Source: Urophycis tenuis | Lineage: Eukaryota > Chordata > Actinopteri > Gadiformes > Phycidae | NCBI GenBank assembly: GCA_036785325.1 | Contig: JAXIVH010000327.1 | Coordinates: 62,001 to 126,000 of the forward strand | Direction: 5' to 3' | DNA length: 64,000 nt | In this document: positions 11,103-22,274 of the stretch, piece by piece | Layout: the number at the start of each line of letters is the position of its first letter | Position numbering within the stretch: position 1 is the stretch's first letter | Notes under the pieces: generated by a model | Databases searched by the model: none | What the model was told of the DNA's origin: nothing | Seen by the model: the letters and a program-made list of their open reading frames with translations, nothing else | Made by a program: the position numbers and the translations under genes

Positions 11103-11238
11103 TTTCTTAATTATTAATACAAAAAAAAAAAAAAAAATATATATATATTATTAATTAAAAATCGAATATTAAAAATAAAATTCGAATTTGGAGGCTGTCA
11201 CGAATATTCTAAAATTCGAATATTCATGTACATCCCTA
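10045..11238. mobile_element. non-autonomous hAT element, TAGGGATGTACA ends
   Basis: Terminal inverted repeats TAGGGATGTACA at 10045 and its complement ending at 11238 are bounded by an exact 8-base target duplication CTGCTTAC (10037-10044 and 11239-11246), which is the hAT length. The interior has AATTCGAATATTCG-type subterminal repeats, a TAA array and a TA array, and no transposase. Partial copies are at 13167-13467 and 60252-61418. Confidence 0.9.
10498..10600. repeat. (TAA)n microsatellite
   Basis: An impure TAA array inside the hAT element. The right-hand copy lies near 60694-60800. Confidence 0.9.
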
Positions 11239-11358
11239 CTGCTTACTGTAACGTTATTGGCATTCATTTTCATTGATTCACACACACACTGACAAAAAAG
11301 ATGTCCGCCAATTCTGCCATCATAAAATATAGCAGAAAGGTAATGTGTTTGTGGACAT

Positions 11359-11595
11359 CCATCCATCCATCAATTATCGTGACCGCTTATCCTCTACGAG
11401 GGTCGCTGGAGCCAATCCCAGCTGCAACGGGCGAGAGGCGGGGTACACCCTGGACAGGTCGCCAGCCTATCACAGGGCTAACATACATAGACAAACAACC
11501 ATTCACACTCACATACACACCTATGGTCAATTTAGAGACACCAATTAACCTAATCCCCAACCTGCATGTTTTTGGTCTGTGGGAGGAAGCCGGAG
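11359..11595 (-). mobile_element. family B SINE, truncated
   Basis: The reverse-oriented SINE begins after the target sequence TGTTTGTGGACAT and breaks off within its body at a GCAAACT junction, where a hAT end (11602-11735) begins. The intact version of the same insertion is at 13588-13964. Confidence 0.85.
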
Positions 11596-11601
11596 TGCAA
11601 A

Positions 11602-11735
11602 CTTTACTGACGTAGTGGTGAAAGACACCGGTGCAAGTTCCACACTGGGGATTCTATCATAAAAAGTGGTGGGTACAAAATGACTGATGACGAAAACTGG
11701 TAAGGTACGCGTCCCCCCCGTATTCTACGCGCCTG
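11602..11735 (-). mobile_element. hAT terminal fragment
   Basis: This fragment is the reverse complement of 35751-35888, the left end of the hAT element in the lectin gene. It ends in GTATTCTACGCGCCTG. It marks the junction of the local tandem duplication that follows. Confidence 0.75.
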
Positions 11736-13166
11736 ATCACAACGATCATTCACAAGTATACCTTTTAAAATAAAATGATTCCTCTGAATCTGGGTAATGT
11801 CATGGACATTAACTAAGGTTGCCAACCATCCCTTGAAAAAACAGAATCGTCCCGCATTGAGCTGAAAAGGGACGCGCTTTGTCCCGTATTACTGTGAGAG
11901 TCAAACAATAGTCAGGAAAAATGCCAATGGAAAATGAATAACAGGGCGCTTTATATGAACATTTACGGTAAAGTTGTTCCCAGGCCCTGTCCTTCCTTAT
12001 TCAGTTAATTTTGTTATTTTGTATTGAAGTGAATTGTTGGATATTCATTTGTTTATATATATAAAAAAATATATAAAATATATAAAAAATATATAAAAAT
12101 ATATAAATATATAAAAATATATATTTTTATATAAAAATATGCATCTAATTCATTTCAGCTTTGAGTCAAACAGTTAAAAAATTGTTTAGCCCACAAAAAA
12201 AAAAAAATCACCACGTCAGGAAGGGTGACGGCAATGGGGTCAACCGGACCTGCCAATGAGGTGTCCCTTATTTAACTGACCCTTCTATTACTTTCTATCC
12301 AAGATAACCAACCCTTCCAGTGGTCTATCCAGATGATACTTTACTGTCTGTTGATTCCTCTGTGGCCTCTGAGGCCTACAGAGTCCAGTTGTGTTCAGTT
12401 GTACTACTACTTGTGTGCTACAGTTGTTTCTGTAGTACAGACACAACATGACGTTGGCATCAAATTCAAGATGATGCTACTGGCCTACAAAGCAGTTAAT
12501 GGAACTGCCCCTACCTACCTCCAAACATTAGTGAAACCCCACGCCCCTGCTCGAGCACTCTGCTCAACTACCTCAGCTGGTCGACTGGTACCTCCATCAC
12601 TAAAATAAGGGAAAAGGTTGCAAGATCACTCTCTCAACTCTTCTCAAGACACTTGACACACTCTTTGACACTCTGATGACCGTGGCAGATAGGAGGATGC
12701 TGTCCAGGCTACGGACTATCTTGGACAATGCCTCTCACCCTCTCTTTTCCACCCTGGCCCAGCAGAGGAGTACCTTTAGCAGAAAACTCTTCTCACCGAG
12801 AATCACCACAGAGCGATGCAGGAAATCATTCCTGCCCTTTGTCGTCTTATCACTACATAACTGGTCATTTCATTTCACTGCATAACTGTCATTTAATACA
12901 TAACTGGTCATCTGGTCATCTCTCTGCACAACTGGTCTTACAAAAATCCGACATGCTACATCCTTGTGTATGCTATTACCTCGTAGTGTATGCCTGGCTG
13001 TATGTATATTTATGTATATTATCTTTTCTTTATGTACATTTTTTTAAATATATTTTATTACATAGGTTTATATTTGTATATAGGTTTATATTTTTATTTT
13101 TACACAGGTTTATATTTTCTACATAGATTTTATATTTTACATAGGTTTCCTTTATATATTTATATT
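11736..13166 (+). repeat. second local copy of 5170-6540
   Basis: The segment repeats 5170-6540, including the chimeric LINE fragment. It joins at 13167 to a second copy of the right end of the hAT element at 10045-11238. The intervening 4.4 kb (6541-10965) is missing from this copy. Confidence 0.8.
12333..12840 (+). pseudogene. chimeric LINE C-terminal fragment, copy 2
   Basis: It has the same L2-like plus Rex-like C-terminal fusion as 5720-6225. A TAA stop at 12606 and the lost frame after it break it into two pieces. Confidence 0.7.
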
Positions 13167-13270
13167 TTCTTTAAATATCAAACAGCTGGCGGTATTAACA
13201 CTAAATCAATGGCAATTTACTGTACAGTAGACCAGTAATAGCTCATATTTCGGTTGTAACATAATACGTT

Positions 13271-13329
<59 letters not shown>

Positions 13330-13467
13330 TTTCTTAATTATTAATACAAAAAAATTAAAATAAAAAAATATATATATTATTAATTAAAAATCGAATATTA
13401 AAAATAAAATTCGAATTTGGAGGCTGTCACGAATATTCTAAAATTCGAATATTCATGTACATCCCTA
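13167..13467. mobile_element. right end of hAT element, partial copy
   Basis: The last 300 bases of the TAGGGATGTACA element are repeated here, including a longer TA array (13275-13327) and the terminal CATCCCTA followed by the same CTGCTTAC flank. Confidence 0.85.
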
Positions 13468-13587
13468 CTGCTTACTGTAACGTTATTGGCATTCATTTTC
13501 ATTGATTCACACACACACTGACAAAAAAGATGTCCGCCAATTCTGCCATCATAAAATATAGCAGAAAGGTAATGTGTTTGTGGACAT

Positions 13588-13964
13588 CCATCCATCCATC
13601 AATTATCGTGACCGCTTATCCTCTACGAGGGTCGCTGGAGCCAATCCCAGCTGCAACGGGCGAGAGGCGGGGTACACCCTGGACAGGTCGCCAGCCTATC
13701 ACAGGGCTAACATACATAGACAAACAACCATTCACACTCACATACACACCTATGGTCAATTTAGAGACACCAATTAACCTAATCCCCAACCTGCATGGTT
13801 TTTAGTCTGTGGGAGGAAGCCGGAGTACCCGGAGAGAACCCACGCAAGCACGGGGAGAACATGCAAACTCCACACAGAAAGGTCCCGGGTCCCAGGTGGA
13901 TTCGAACCCAGAACCCTCTTGCTGTGAGGCGACAGTGCTAACCACTGCACCACCGTGCCGCCCC
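13588..13964 (-). mobile_element. family B SINE, intact
   Basis: A full-length reverse-oriented copy flanked by a perfect 13-base duplication TGTTTGTGGACAT (13575-13587 and 13965-13977). Confidence 0.9.
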
Positions 13965-13977
13965 TGTTTGTGGACAT

Positions 13978-14544
13978 ATGAAATATATAACATATTTCAT
14001 GCATGCCACTTGTTTTGTTCTGTCCTTGACTCGGTCTTGACTTGGTCTCGACTAGTCCTGGTCTTGGACTTGTCTTGGACTCCACAAAGGTGCTCTTGAC
14101 TACAGCCCTGGAGTGCAGACTTGTTGCATCATTACGTGGCCAAAACAGCATGATAGTGTAGGTCTCCACTTGGGGCAGAGCACAGTAATATCAGATCCGG
14201 ACGGCGTACAAAAGCACGTGTATTGCGTGCTCATGTAAATAAACAACAAACAGTAACCGATGTGATCTGTCGTGATCTGTGTCTGACATGCACGCTCATC
14301 GCCAGGCATGTAAAGACTGTGGTCATACAGGTGTGGGACTAGGTCCGGCAGTCTCTCCTTGAAACTTTCCGCCATGCTGATATTAACTTCCCCTCGGACC
14401 CCGAGGTCACTGTGTTTATTCACATGGTCGCCCCCGAGTTTTTTTGTCAGTATTGCATCTTGCGGATGCGTCATGTTCGCGACCGACGCACCAAAACGGT
14501 CGCAGAATACGCGTGGCAGCCATGATGCGTACACGTATTAAGAG
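13978..14544. other. no gene seen
   Basis: The first part again has GTCTTGACTCGGTCTTGAC-type phrases. A 144-codon open frame on the - strand shows no domain I recognise. I see no other structure. Confidence 0.4.
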
Positions 14545-14985
14545 TTGTAGTCAAGACCACCTAAACCGAGACCAAGACACTACCAAGACCAGAGGGTATC
14601 GAGACCAAGACAGTACCAAGACCAGAGGGTATCCAGACCAAGACATTACCAAGACCAGAGGGTATCCAGACCAAGACCAGAGGGTATCGAAACCAAGACA
14701 CTACCAAGACCAGAGGGTATCGAGACCAAGACAAGACCAAGACCAGAGGGTATCGAGACCAAGACACTACCAAGACCAGAGGGTATCGAGACCAAGACAA
14801 GACCAAGACCAGAGGGTATCGAAACCAAGACACTACCAAGACCAGAGGGTATCGAGACCAAGACAAGACCAAGACCAGAGGGTATCGAGACCAAGACACT
14901 ACCAAGACCAGAGGGTTTCGAGACCAAGACCAGAGGGTATCGAGACCAAGACACTACCAAGACCAGAGGGTATCGAGACCAAGAC
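14545..14985. repeat. 33-bp minisatellite, left half
   Basis: The unit is about 33 bases and contains GACCAAGACACTACCAAGAC followed by CAGAGGGTATCGA. Some units use ACAAGACC in place of ACACTACC and some are shortened. Because 33 is divisible by three, long open frames (KTRGY and VLVSIPSGLG repeats) arise on both strands without being genes. The array continues at 16298 after a transposon. Confidence 0.95.
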
Positions 14986-16297
14986 CAGTGTTGGGCAAGT
15001 TACTCTAAAAAAGTAATTAGTTTAAATACTAGTTACTTCTCCCAGAAAGTAACTAAGGTAGTAACTGAGTTACAAACTCTAAAAGTAACTAGTTACTTTG
15101 GAAAGTAACCATTGCGTTACTTTCAAATAATTTTTAAATACTGATGTGTCAAATAATTTGGACCCCATCTCCATCCCTTTTTGAAAGAACTTAAAAAAAG
15201 TGTGTTCAATTATTTATGATAAATCTGAGTATTATAATTAAATGAATACTCAATACATTACATACAGAAATCCACAATGCACAAATCTAAACAATTTTAA
15301 CATTGCTGTGGGAATGTGAGACTTCACAATATATCTTTTGGAACTTGATATTTATTGAACGCATATGATTCATCTTACGATAGGACTCACGTGAGATTTA
15401 CGAAACTGTCGTATCACACCAATCCCAGCATACGAAGGAGCTTGGTGTTGATAAATGCGGCGGCTGCCTTCTGAACTCCACACCCATATGAACACTGCCC
15501 CCCCTATATGGACGCTATATGGAAACAAATCACTGTTGCAGTCAACAGTGTGTCCCATGTTCAGCGGGCTACGCTCATTTGATAAATGAGGGCCACTGTA
15601 CGTATGGTTTTACGCAATTAAGTGATTTTTTCCTCGAAGAAATAGATCAGTCAACTGTATAATAATAAGTGCTTTCAATATTACTGAAAAGTGCCACTAA
15701 TTTCGTGGATGTATGTATAGTTGCAAGATGCTTCATTCAATCGGAGTTACTCGAGACCGACGTGGACAGGTACTTGACTCCAGGGCATAATGTGCATTTC
15801 ACGCTTACACTTGTCCCCTTAATTTCTTGGAGGGAAAAGTAATGGCTATATTTCCATTTAAAGAAAGCTGTTTTTGGACTACTTAGGCTCGCCATCTCTT
15901 TCTAGCTGATTCACATTAACGTCTTTAGTCGACCTCTCGTAGCCTACTGCTGCTCAACTTTGATGCGCACAGCGTAAGTAAGCAGACTAAGCACCCGCCT
16001 AACTTCCCCTCTGATTGGCTTACCATAGAATTTTACTCAACCCCAGCCAATCGTCATCGCTTTTGCGGTTGTCTCGTGCTCCTGCCCTCACCAAGGACAA
16101 GGGAGGAACAAGATTCACTCGGCTCAGAGGTCCGATGCAAAACATCTGCCTTCAATGTAGTAACGCAACATATTTTTTGAAAGTAACGATAACGGCGTTA
16201 TAATAATGAGATGAGTAATCAATTAGATTACTCGTTACTGAAAAAAGTAACGGTGTTACTAACGCCGGTACTTATAACGCCGTTATTCCCATCACTG
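14986..16297. mobile_element. non-autonomous hAT element inside the minisatellite
   Basis: The ends are CAGTGTTGGGCAAGTTACT and, at the right, the complement of CAGTGATGGGAATAACGG. An 8-base target duplication ACCAAGAC lies at 14978-14985 and 16298-16305, and removing the element restores the minisatellite unit in register. Subterminal TAGTTACTTT-type repeats are present. No transposase domain is seen in its 1312 bases. Confidence 0.9.
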
Positions 16298-16615
16298 ACC
16301 AAGACACTACCAAGACCAGAGGGTATCGAGACCAGGACACTACCAAGACCAGAGGGTATGGAGACCAAGACAAGACCAAGACCAGAGGGTATCGAGACCA
16401 AGACAAGACCAAGACCAGAGGGTATCGAGACCAAGACAAGACCAAGACCAGAGGGTATCGAGACCAAGACACTACCAAGACCAGAGGGTATCGAGACCAA
16501 GACACTACCGAGACCAGAGGGTATGGAGACCAAGACAAGACCAAGACCAGAGGGTATCGAGACCAAGACACTACCAAGACCAGAGGGTATCGAGACCAAG
16601 AAAAGACCAACCAAG
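16298..16615. repeat. 33-bp minisatellite, right half
   Basis: A continuation of the array at 14545-14985, with about ten more units. Confidence 0.95.
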
Positions 16616-16863
16616 TCAAGACCAGAAAAAAAAAACAGACTACTGTTCAAGTTACAACAATACGTGAACAATGGCACAGCCGTTAGGAACATATATACAA
16701 TGTAACATATTTGGCGCGTAGTGTACGAGTGCTGCGTCATATATAAGGTTTTGTGATGAGCATGAGCTCGCTGCTTGGTTTGTGCACAAACCCCCTGGAG
16801 ATCTCTATGTCCGAGACCAAGACAAGACCGAGACCAAATACAGTCTAGTCTGAGACAAGACCA

Positions 16864-17267
16864 AGGCTGTGTTCCGATAATCCATCCTTACTGTACTTAC
16901 TATACTTAGTTACTTAGAGTATGTAGGGTGTTCTGATTGCGGCGAAAAGAAGTGTACTGAAAGGACCCGGATGTTGCCCTCAAAAAGGTTAGTACGCATA
17001 GAGTGCAACGGTGTACACTATCCGTACCCAACGGCAGCCATCTTAGCTACGTAGCAGGAAGAGGCGGAGCCAGGCTGAGCCGCAGCCTCAGTTGTAAAAT
17101 GGCCGGACGTCAGTGGGGCGTGACGGGCGCGCAGCTGATAGCCATTTCCGGTAAGTGCACCATTTGGAACAACGCTAACATCTGAAAATCTGCTGACTTA
17201 GTGAGTGCGGATAGTGTACTACGTTGAAGTGTACTCAGGGAAGTATGGATATTGGAACACGGCCCTG
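16864..17267. mobile_element. probable small TIR element
   Basis: GGCTGTGTTCCGATAATCCA at the left is matched by an imperfect inverted copy at the right (GATATTGGAACACGGCC). The interior also contains inverted pieces (GTGTACT runs). I could not identify a clear target duplication, so the ends are approximate and the superfamily is unknown. Confidence 0.5.
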
Positions 17268-17289
17268 GGTATTTGAGGCTATAGGATCT

Positions 17290-17590
17290 CTGTGCCATAG
17301 AGATAATAATAATGATGGAAATCAGTGGTGAAGCTAGACCCTGGGGCTGGCTCAAGCTCACCCCAAAACTTGCCTGAGCCCTACCCCTATCGTTTTCGTC
17401 CTCAAATCCAATAGTCGACCATCTACACTCGGCCACGGCCTCAAGACCACGTAAAAGTGGTCTCGGGTACTCCAGCTCCGACACGTAATGCGTTAAGAAT
17501 GGCCAGCGAGTCAATTCTTGGCCCTCCCAGATCCCACTCCAGCCACGAGGTGTTTTTTTTTTATCGCGCCTTCATTTTTTACGTCGGCTC
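17290..17590. other. no gene seen
   Basis: Mixed-composition DNA with a run of T near 17552. Nothing recognised. Confidence 0.4.
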
Positions 17591-17593
17591 AGA

Positions 17594-18287
17594 GTGTTTG
17601 GTGTTTGTAAGAAGATTATGTTGATCTTCTACAAAGCAACTATTGAGCCCTGTGTTATAGTATGGGATTACCAGTTGGTTTGGCAACCTAACTGTGAAAT
17701 CAAAGGCCCAGATTTTAAATTTGACAAAAACGGCAGGGAAAACCATTGGCATGACAGCACCAGTAACTCTTCAAGACCTGTTTCAACAATCAATACTCAA
17801 AAGGGCAGACAATATCTTAACAGACCCATCACATGTACTGAACTCTGAGTATGTTTTACTGAACTCAGGAAGAAGGTATATACGGTCCCTCTCTGTAAAA
17901 GTAACAAATACAAACACTCATTCATCCCACTCTGTCAAGCTCATAAATGAGCAGATTGCACAAGATGGACGGAGACGATAAGGGGAAGGGGGGGAATGCT
18001 AAATTTGCAAAGAAGTATTGCACTGTTATTGTTGTTATTGCATATGTGTGTGTATGTGTACATATGTATATATACATATGTATGTGTGTATGTATGTGTA
18101 TATATGTATGCTTATGTATTTTATGTGACCATTTGTTAACTGCTTGTTGTACTGAGAACTATTGTGTGAGTGTGTAATGGAACGTGTGCTTGTGAGGGAA
18201 TGTCTTGTCTGCAGCAGACCCCTTTGTCCGAGACAAATTTCTCCCACGGGAGACAAATAAAGACACTTTGACTTTGACTTTGACTTT
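17594..18287 (+). pseudogene. LINE reverse transcriptase C-terminus and 3' tail
   Basis: Two overlapping frames together give the C-terminus of a LINE protein: FYKATIEPCVIVWDYQL, then APVTLQDLFQQSILKRAD and SVKLINEQIAQDGR. A frameshift near 17690-17700 and another near 17890 break it. The 3' UTR ends in ACAAATAAAGACACTTTGA followed by a (GACTTT)n tail at 18265-18287. The element is 5'-truncated at about 17590. Confidence 0.65.
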
Positions 18288-18349
18288 TCGATCGTTTTTT
18301 TTTTGTTTTTGTTTTTTTGTTCCCGTTCTCGACGTGGGGTGCCCCGTAC

Positions 18350-18480
18350 CGGTTCTCTGGCGCCGGGCGTGTTGAGGACGGCGGTGGGCGCGTGGGTGTA
18401 GAGCGCCGCCGAGAAGCCCCCCCTCTGGGCGGGGCGCAGGAGCCTGGTGACGGCGTGGAGGGAGGAGGGCAGGATGGGGC
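18350..18480 (-). CDS. isolated GC-rich exon-like fragment
   Basis: On the - strand a C-tract ending in CAG (acceptor) precedes 131 bases that read through without stop in one frame, beginning PILPSSLHAVTRLLR and ending VLNTPGAREP, followed by a GTACGG donor-like site. Nearly all third positions are G or C, in contrast to the surrounding DNA. Beyond the donor a poly(A)-like run is reached within about 40 bases on the - strand (18287-18322). A LINE 3' UTR starts about 60 bases upstream. The layout matches the fragment at 7973-8113. I do not recognise the protein. Confidence 0.35.
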
Positions 18481-18540
18481 CTGGGGGGGGGGGGGGGGGG
18501 GAGACGAGATTGGTAGGGTTAGCTTAGGTCGCGTCACAGA

Positions 18541-19320
18541 GATTTACATTTAGGGGGGGGCGTTTAGCGGACCCTGTTGTCCCAAAGCGACTTACAACGA
18601 GTACATTTGTCAGAAGAAGGTGAAACAGTTCATTGCTGCTGATACAGTAAGAAAGTCAAGTCAAGTCCTTTGCACTCCTGGTTCGAACGCCAACTACATT
18701 TCATTCAGTACGTTTACATGCAGCAAGAAATTCGAATTTCTGATCGGTATCAGATAATGACATGCGTAAGACCGGATGACTTGTCCGAGTATACATGCCG
18801 TTCAGAGAATCGGATTAACAGCCGGAGCATGGGCTGACTCTGGACGCTATGTGGCGCTGCGCATGTGCAGAATGGCAGTGCGCGTGCGCAGAATGCAAAA
18901 TCAGATTCAGATCCGTTTGCTGAGTATACATGCCGTTAAAAGTCCGACTATGAACGAATTATCTAGGTGTTGTTGTCCGATTTTGAGATGTCCGAAGTAG
19001 GTCGGATTAAGGTGTTTACATGCACTTTAAAAGTCTGAATGATGTCTTATACGATTAGAAATTCGAATTTCTTGCTGCATGTAAACGTACTGATTGTCTC
19101 TGTACTTGTACACAATGACAATAAAGTTGACTCTAATCTCTCTACCTGCCAAGTTGCAAAGAGCGATTATAAAGTGCCAAGACGTACAACATACAAAGCA
19201 TGAGGGTATGTAGAGCATGTATGTTATGCAGGGTTCAGGTGAATTCTGAACAAGTGAGTCTCGAGTCTCCTCTGGAAGATGGGGAGTGATTCCGCAGTCC
19301 TGACATTGGCATGATGCTTC
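18541..19320 (-). mobile_element. L2-like LINE 3' region, split by a TIR element
   Basis: The same 3' UTR as at 8205-9060 is present at 18541-18660 and 19095-19320, interrupted by the small TIR element at 18706-19092 and its flanks. Confidence 0.6.
18706..19092. mobile_element. 387-bp MITE with 36-bp perfect TIRs
   Basis: The first 36 bases (CAGTACGTTTACATGCAGCA and on to AATTTCT) are repeated exactly as a reverse complement at 19057-19092. The flanks share ATT on both sides, consistent with a 3-base duplication. No coding capacity. The superfamily is not assigned. Confidence 0.85.
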
Positions 19321-19357
19321 GGTAACGAACCACTGCCAAAGTGATTTTTAAACGAAT

Positions 19358-19407
19358 AGTACCTTAAAGTACCCAGTACTGTACTGTACTGGGTACTTTA
19401 AGGTACT
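19358..19407. repeat. perfect 22-bp hairpin
   Basis: The arm 19358-19379 (AGTACCTTAAAGTACCCAGT and AC) is exactly complementary to 19386-19407, with a six-base loop TGTACT. It may be the core of a fold-back element. No gene is near. Confidence 0.9.
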
Positions 19408-19904
19408 GAGTACTGCTCACATCGGTTAGCAACAGTTAATACATATTTGTAACTTTTATCTGTCACTTCAGTTTTTTTTTTAATCAACCTAATCAGCTGA
19501 AAGGAAATTTCTTCCCCAGCACTTTTAGCATATTGCTTTTGCGTCGATAATTGTGCTGTGCGATAATTGTACTTGTAGTTGTGCGACCGTTGTTTTTAAT
19601 GGTGGATTGGTCGTGCATTGTCTCAGAACTGTCAAAAGGTGAGATATCGAAGTATGAAGTATTCAACAAGTCTGAGCTGTGAATAGCAGCCAACACATTG
19701 TGAATGCGTATGTTTACATTATGCATTTTATAAAACAATACAGTGGCACGACATTTATGTTGATGAAGATTGTTTAATAAGTTCATTTAAGTCGAGAAGG
19801 AGGGTAGGAGTGTGTAAGTCTTTCACTTCTCTTCAGATGTATCATTTTTGCAAAACATTTTAAGCATTTATAAATGAAGACACAAGCACTGCAATTAACA
19901 CACA
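19408..19904. other. no gene seen
   Basis: AT-rich DNA with a 97-codon open frame on the - strand that shows no domain. Nothing else recognised. Confidence 0.4.
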
Positions 19905-20156
19905 AAAAACCCTACCCTCATGCTCTTGTATGTCTTATGTCTTGGCACTTTATAATCGCTCTTTGTATCTCAGCACTTAGTCAGTGATGTTGTATACTAG
20001 CAATGATTCACCTAGCAATTGAAATGCTTGAAACTTGTTGCTGGTGACTTTCTTACTGTATTAACAGCAATGAAATGTTTCACCTTCTTCTGACAAATGT
20101 ACTCTTTGTTAGTGGCTTTGGATAAAAGCGTCTACTAATTGCCCCCTAAATGTAAC
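19905..20156 (+). mobile_element. L2-like LINE 3' UTR (opposite orientation)
   Basis: The sequence is the reverse complement of the UTR at 8205-8700, ending TTGGATAAAAGCGTCTACTA and AAATGTAAC. It faces the repeat copy at 18541-19320 and so forms a long imperfect inverted pair with it. Confidence 0.65.
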
Positions 20157-20304
20157 ACTAATTCTCTCCATGTAATGTCCTTCAAAAGGAGTTCATTGCA
20201 TCGCTGAAACACACCACAGCAGTTGCTTGTTCCTGCAGGCGTGTTCAACAACACTGGTAAAAGAAGCCAATGCTGTATTTTATAACACACTGTATTCTCC
20301 TCAC

Positions 20305-20374
20305 CTGTGAGCTCCAGACTGCACACATCCTGGAAGGTGGAGCGCACCTGAGTCTTCACATTCACACTCCGCGC
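20305..20374 (-). CDS. isolated exon-like fragment
   Basis: On the - strand a (CT)n tract ending GTCTCCGTCAG precedes 70 open bases (ARSVNVKTQVRSTFQDVCSL and onward) followed by a strong CACAG|GTGAGG donor. The peptide looks like genuine coding sequence, but I cannot name it and see no neighbouring exons. It could be one real internal exon or a captured one. Confidence 0.35.
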
Positions 20375-20384
20375 CTGACGGAGA

Positions 20385-20749
<365 letters not shown>

Positions 20750-21384
20750 TTGGAAGGTGACTCTCTGACTCTTAAAGGGGTCGTTCGGAATTTTGGCAAA
20801 CACATACAAGAACTGCCAGACTGGAGAGCGTGTTAAAGGGGTGGTTCGGAATTTTGGACACAGGACCTCATTTCCGAGTCAGCCAGTGTTTGTTATTGAG
20901 GTTGTTTTTATACACTGTTTATACATTGTTCATACTGTTTATACACTGTTTATACACTGTCCATACTGTCTATACACTGTTTATACACTGTCCATCCTGT
21001 TTATTTATCACTGTTTATTACTGTCACACCTCATACTGTTTATATTGTTTGTATATATTCTCTTATTGTATTCTATTGTATTTGTATTCGTATTTTTCTA
21101 TATTTATATTTATATTTTGCATGCGTGTCCTCGCACCAGGGATCGAGGGGAAACGGCATTTGGAAATAAAGTTGACTTATCATTGGAGACGTTTTCAACA
21201 CATTTCATTCGGTCCTTCTAGTGGCGGAGTTCGCTGGCGCTAGGCGAGCGCAAGTCAATGGTTTCTGCTAGCCTGCTGATAAAAACATGTCTTACCCACT
21301 CCACAGTACACCCGAGGCAAATAAATGATAACGCCAGACTGTTGATGTAAATGTCTGTGTTGATAGAACAACGTTAGAAATAGT
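20750..21384. other. short tandem repeats, no gene
   Basis: Two copies of AAAGGGGTGGTTCGGAATTT (one with a C) lie at about 20774 and 20835. A short tandem array of TATACACTGTT-like words fills 20915-21010. Nothing else is recognised. Confidence 0.5.
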
Positions 21385-21764
21385 GGTGGGCCGTTATCGG
21401 CGTTAACGTGCCGCGTTAAGGCCAGACTCTTATCGGGCGATGCAACAAAATAACGCCGTTAATCTATTCTCAGAGGTGGGTTGGGAGCTGGGTCTATACT
21501 AGGCAAGCTGTGATGACTTTCACCTTGATATTTTAGCGTGGATGTATACCTGGCTGAATTGCACTGTAGGGGGGCAAGAACGAGTCAGACTTTGAACCTG
21601 TGTGTGTATGCCTACTGTGAAATGACCACATCAAACGTGACGTGCTGACATGGATGCAGCTATGAAGCCGCCGGGTTTGCTTCAGGGGAAAAGTGTTTTT
21701 AAGAAGCTTCCCAATGGAAACCTTGAACAAAACTGAGGTTGTTTGCACCTTGTGCAATGCGGAA

Positions 21765-21765
<1 letters not shown>
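21385..21765 (+). pseudogene. hAT transposon 5' end with broken BED zinc finger
   Basis: The segment resembles the 5' part of ZBED-type hAT transposons of fish. From an ATG at 21650 it reads MDAAMKPPGLLQGK, KKLPNGN; an extra base near 21724 shifts the frame, after which NKTEVVCTLCNAE continues in another frame. That peptide is the start of a BED zinc finger (first CxxC). The rest of the gene is replaced by a TG microsatellite at 21764. Confidence 0.6.
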
Positions 21766-21799
<34 letters not shown>

Positions 21800-22205
21800 G
21801 TCTCTCTGTGTGTGTGTGTGGGTGTGTCTGTATGTGTGTCTGTCTGTGTGTGTCTCTCTGTCTGTCTGTGTGTGTCTGTATGTGTGTCTGTCTGTGTGTG
21901 TCTGTATGTGTCTGTCTGTGTGTGTGTGTGTGTGTCTGTGTGTCTCTGTATGTGTGTGTGTGTGTCTGTGTGTGTGTGTGTGTGTATGTGTGTCTGTGTG
22001 TGTGTGTGTGTCTGTGTGTGTGTTTGTGTGTGTGTGTGTCTGTGTGTGTGTGTGTCTGTGTCTGTGTGTGTGTGTCTGTGTGTGTGTGTGTGTGTGTGTG
22101 TCTGTGTGTGTGTCCGTGTGTGTGTCCGTGTGTATCTGTGTGAGTGTGTGTGTGTGTGTCTGTGTGTGTGTGTGTGTGTGTGTCTGTGTGTGTCCGTGTG
22201 TGTCC

Positions 22206-22236
<31 letters not shown>

Positions 22237-22267
22237 TGTGTGTGTGTGCTGTGTGTGTGTGTGTGTC
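21764..22267. repeat. (TG)n / TCTG microsatellite
   Basis: About 500 bases of TG repeat with TCTG and TATG interruptions. It ends exactly at the 5' end of the full-length LINE. Open frames through it on both strands are artefacts. Confidence 0.95.
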
Positions 22268-22274
22268 TAGGCAC

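Larger units (their letters stand above)
2890..11238 (+). repeat. segmental duplication A, left copy
   Basis: Corresponds colinearly to 53765-61418, at roughly 97-98% by eye outside simple repeats. Differences include the V-SINE (left only), an extra LINE 3' UTR (left only, about 6226-6660), and different CA, TAA and 47-bp array lengths. Confidence 0.85.

Noticed and set aside
11301..11341. Possible first exon starting MSANSAIIKYSRK with a GTAATG donor (also 13530)
   Set aside because: Only 13 codons, and the second copy is part of the local duplication. No partner exon was found, so support is too weak.
14444..15016. Proteins with repeated KTRGY or VLVSIPSGLG words (also 16211-16740)
   Set aside because: A 33-base period keeps every frame open. 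Both strands and several frames give similar long frames, which is typical of a minisatellite and not a gene.
14545..16615. CRISPR-like array
   Set aside because: Units are contiguous without unique spacers, the genome is eukaryotic, and the gap is a hAT transposon with an 8-base duplication.
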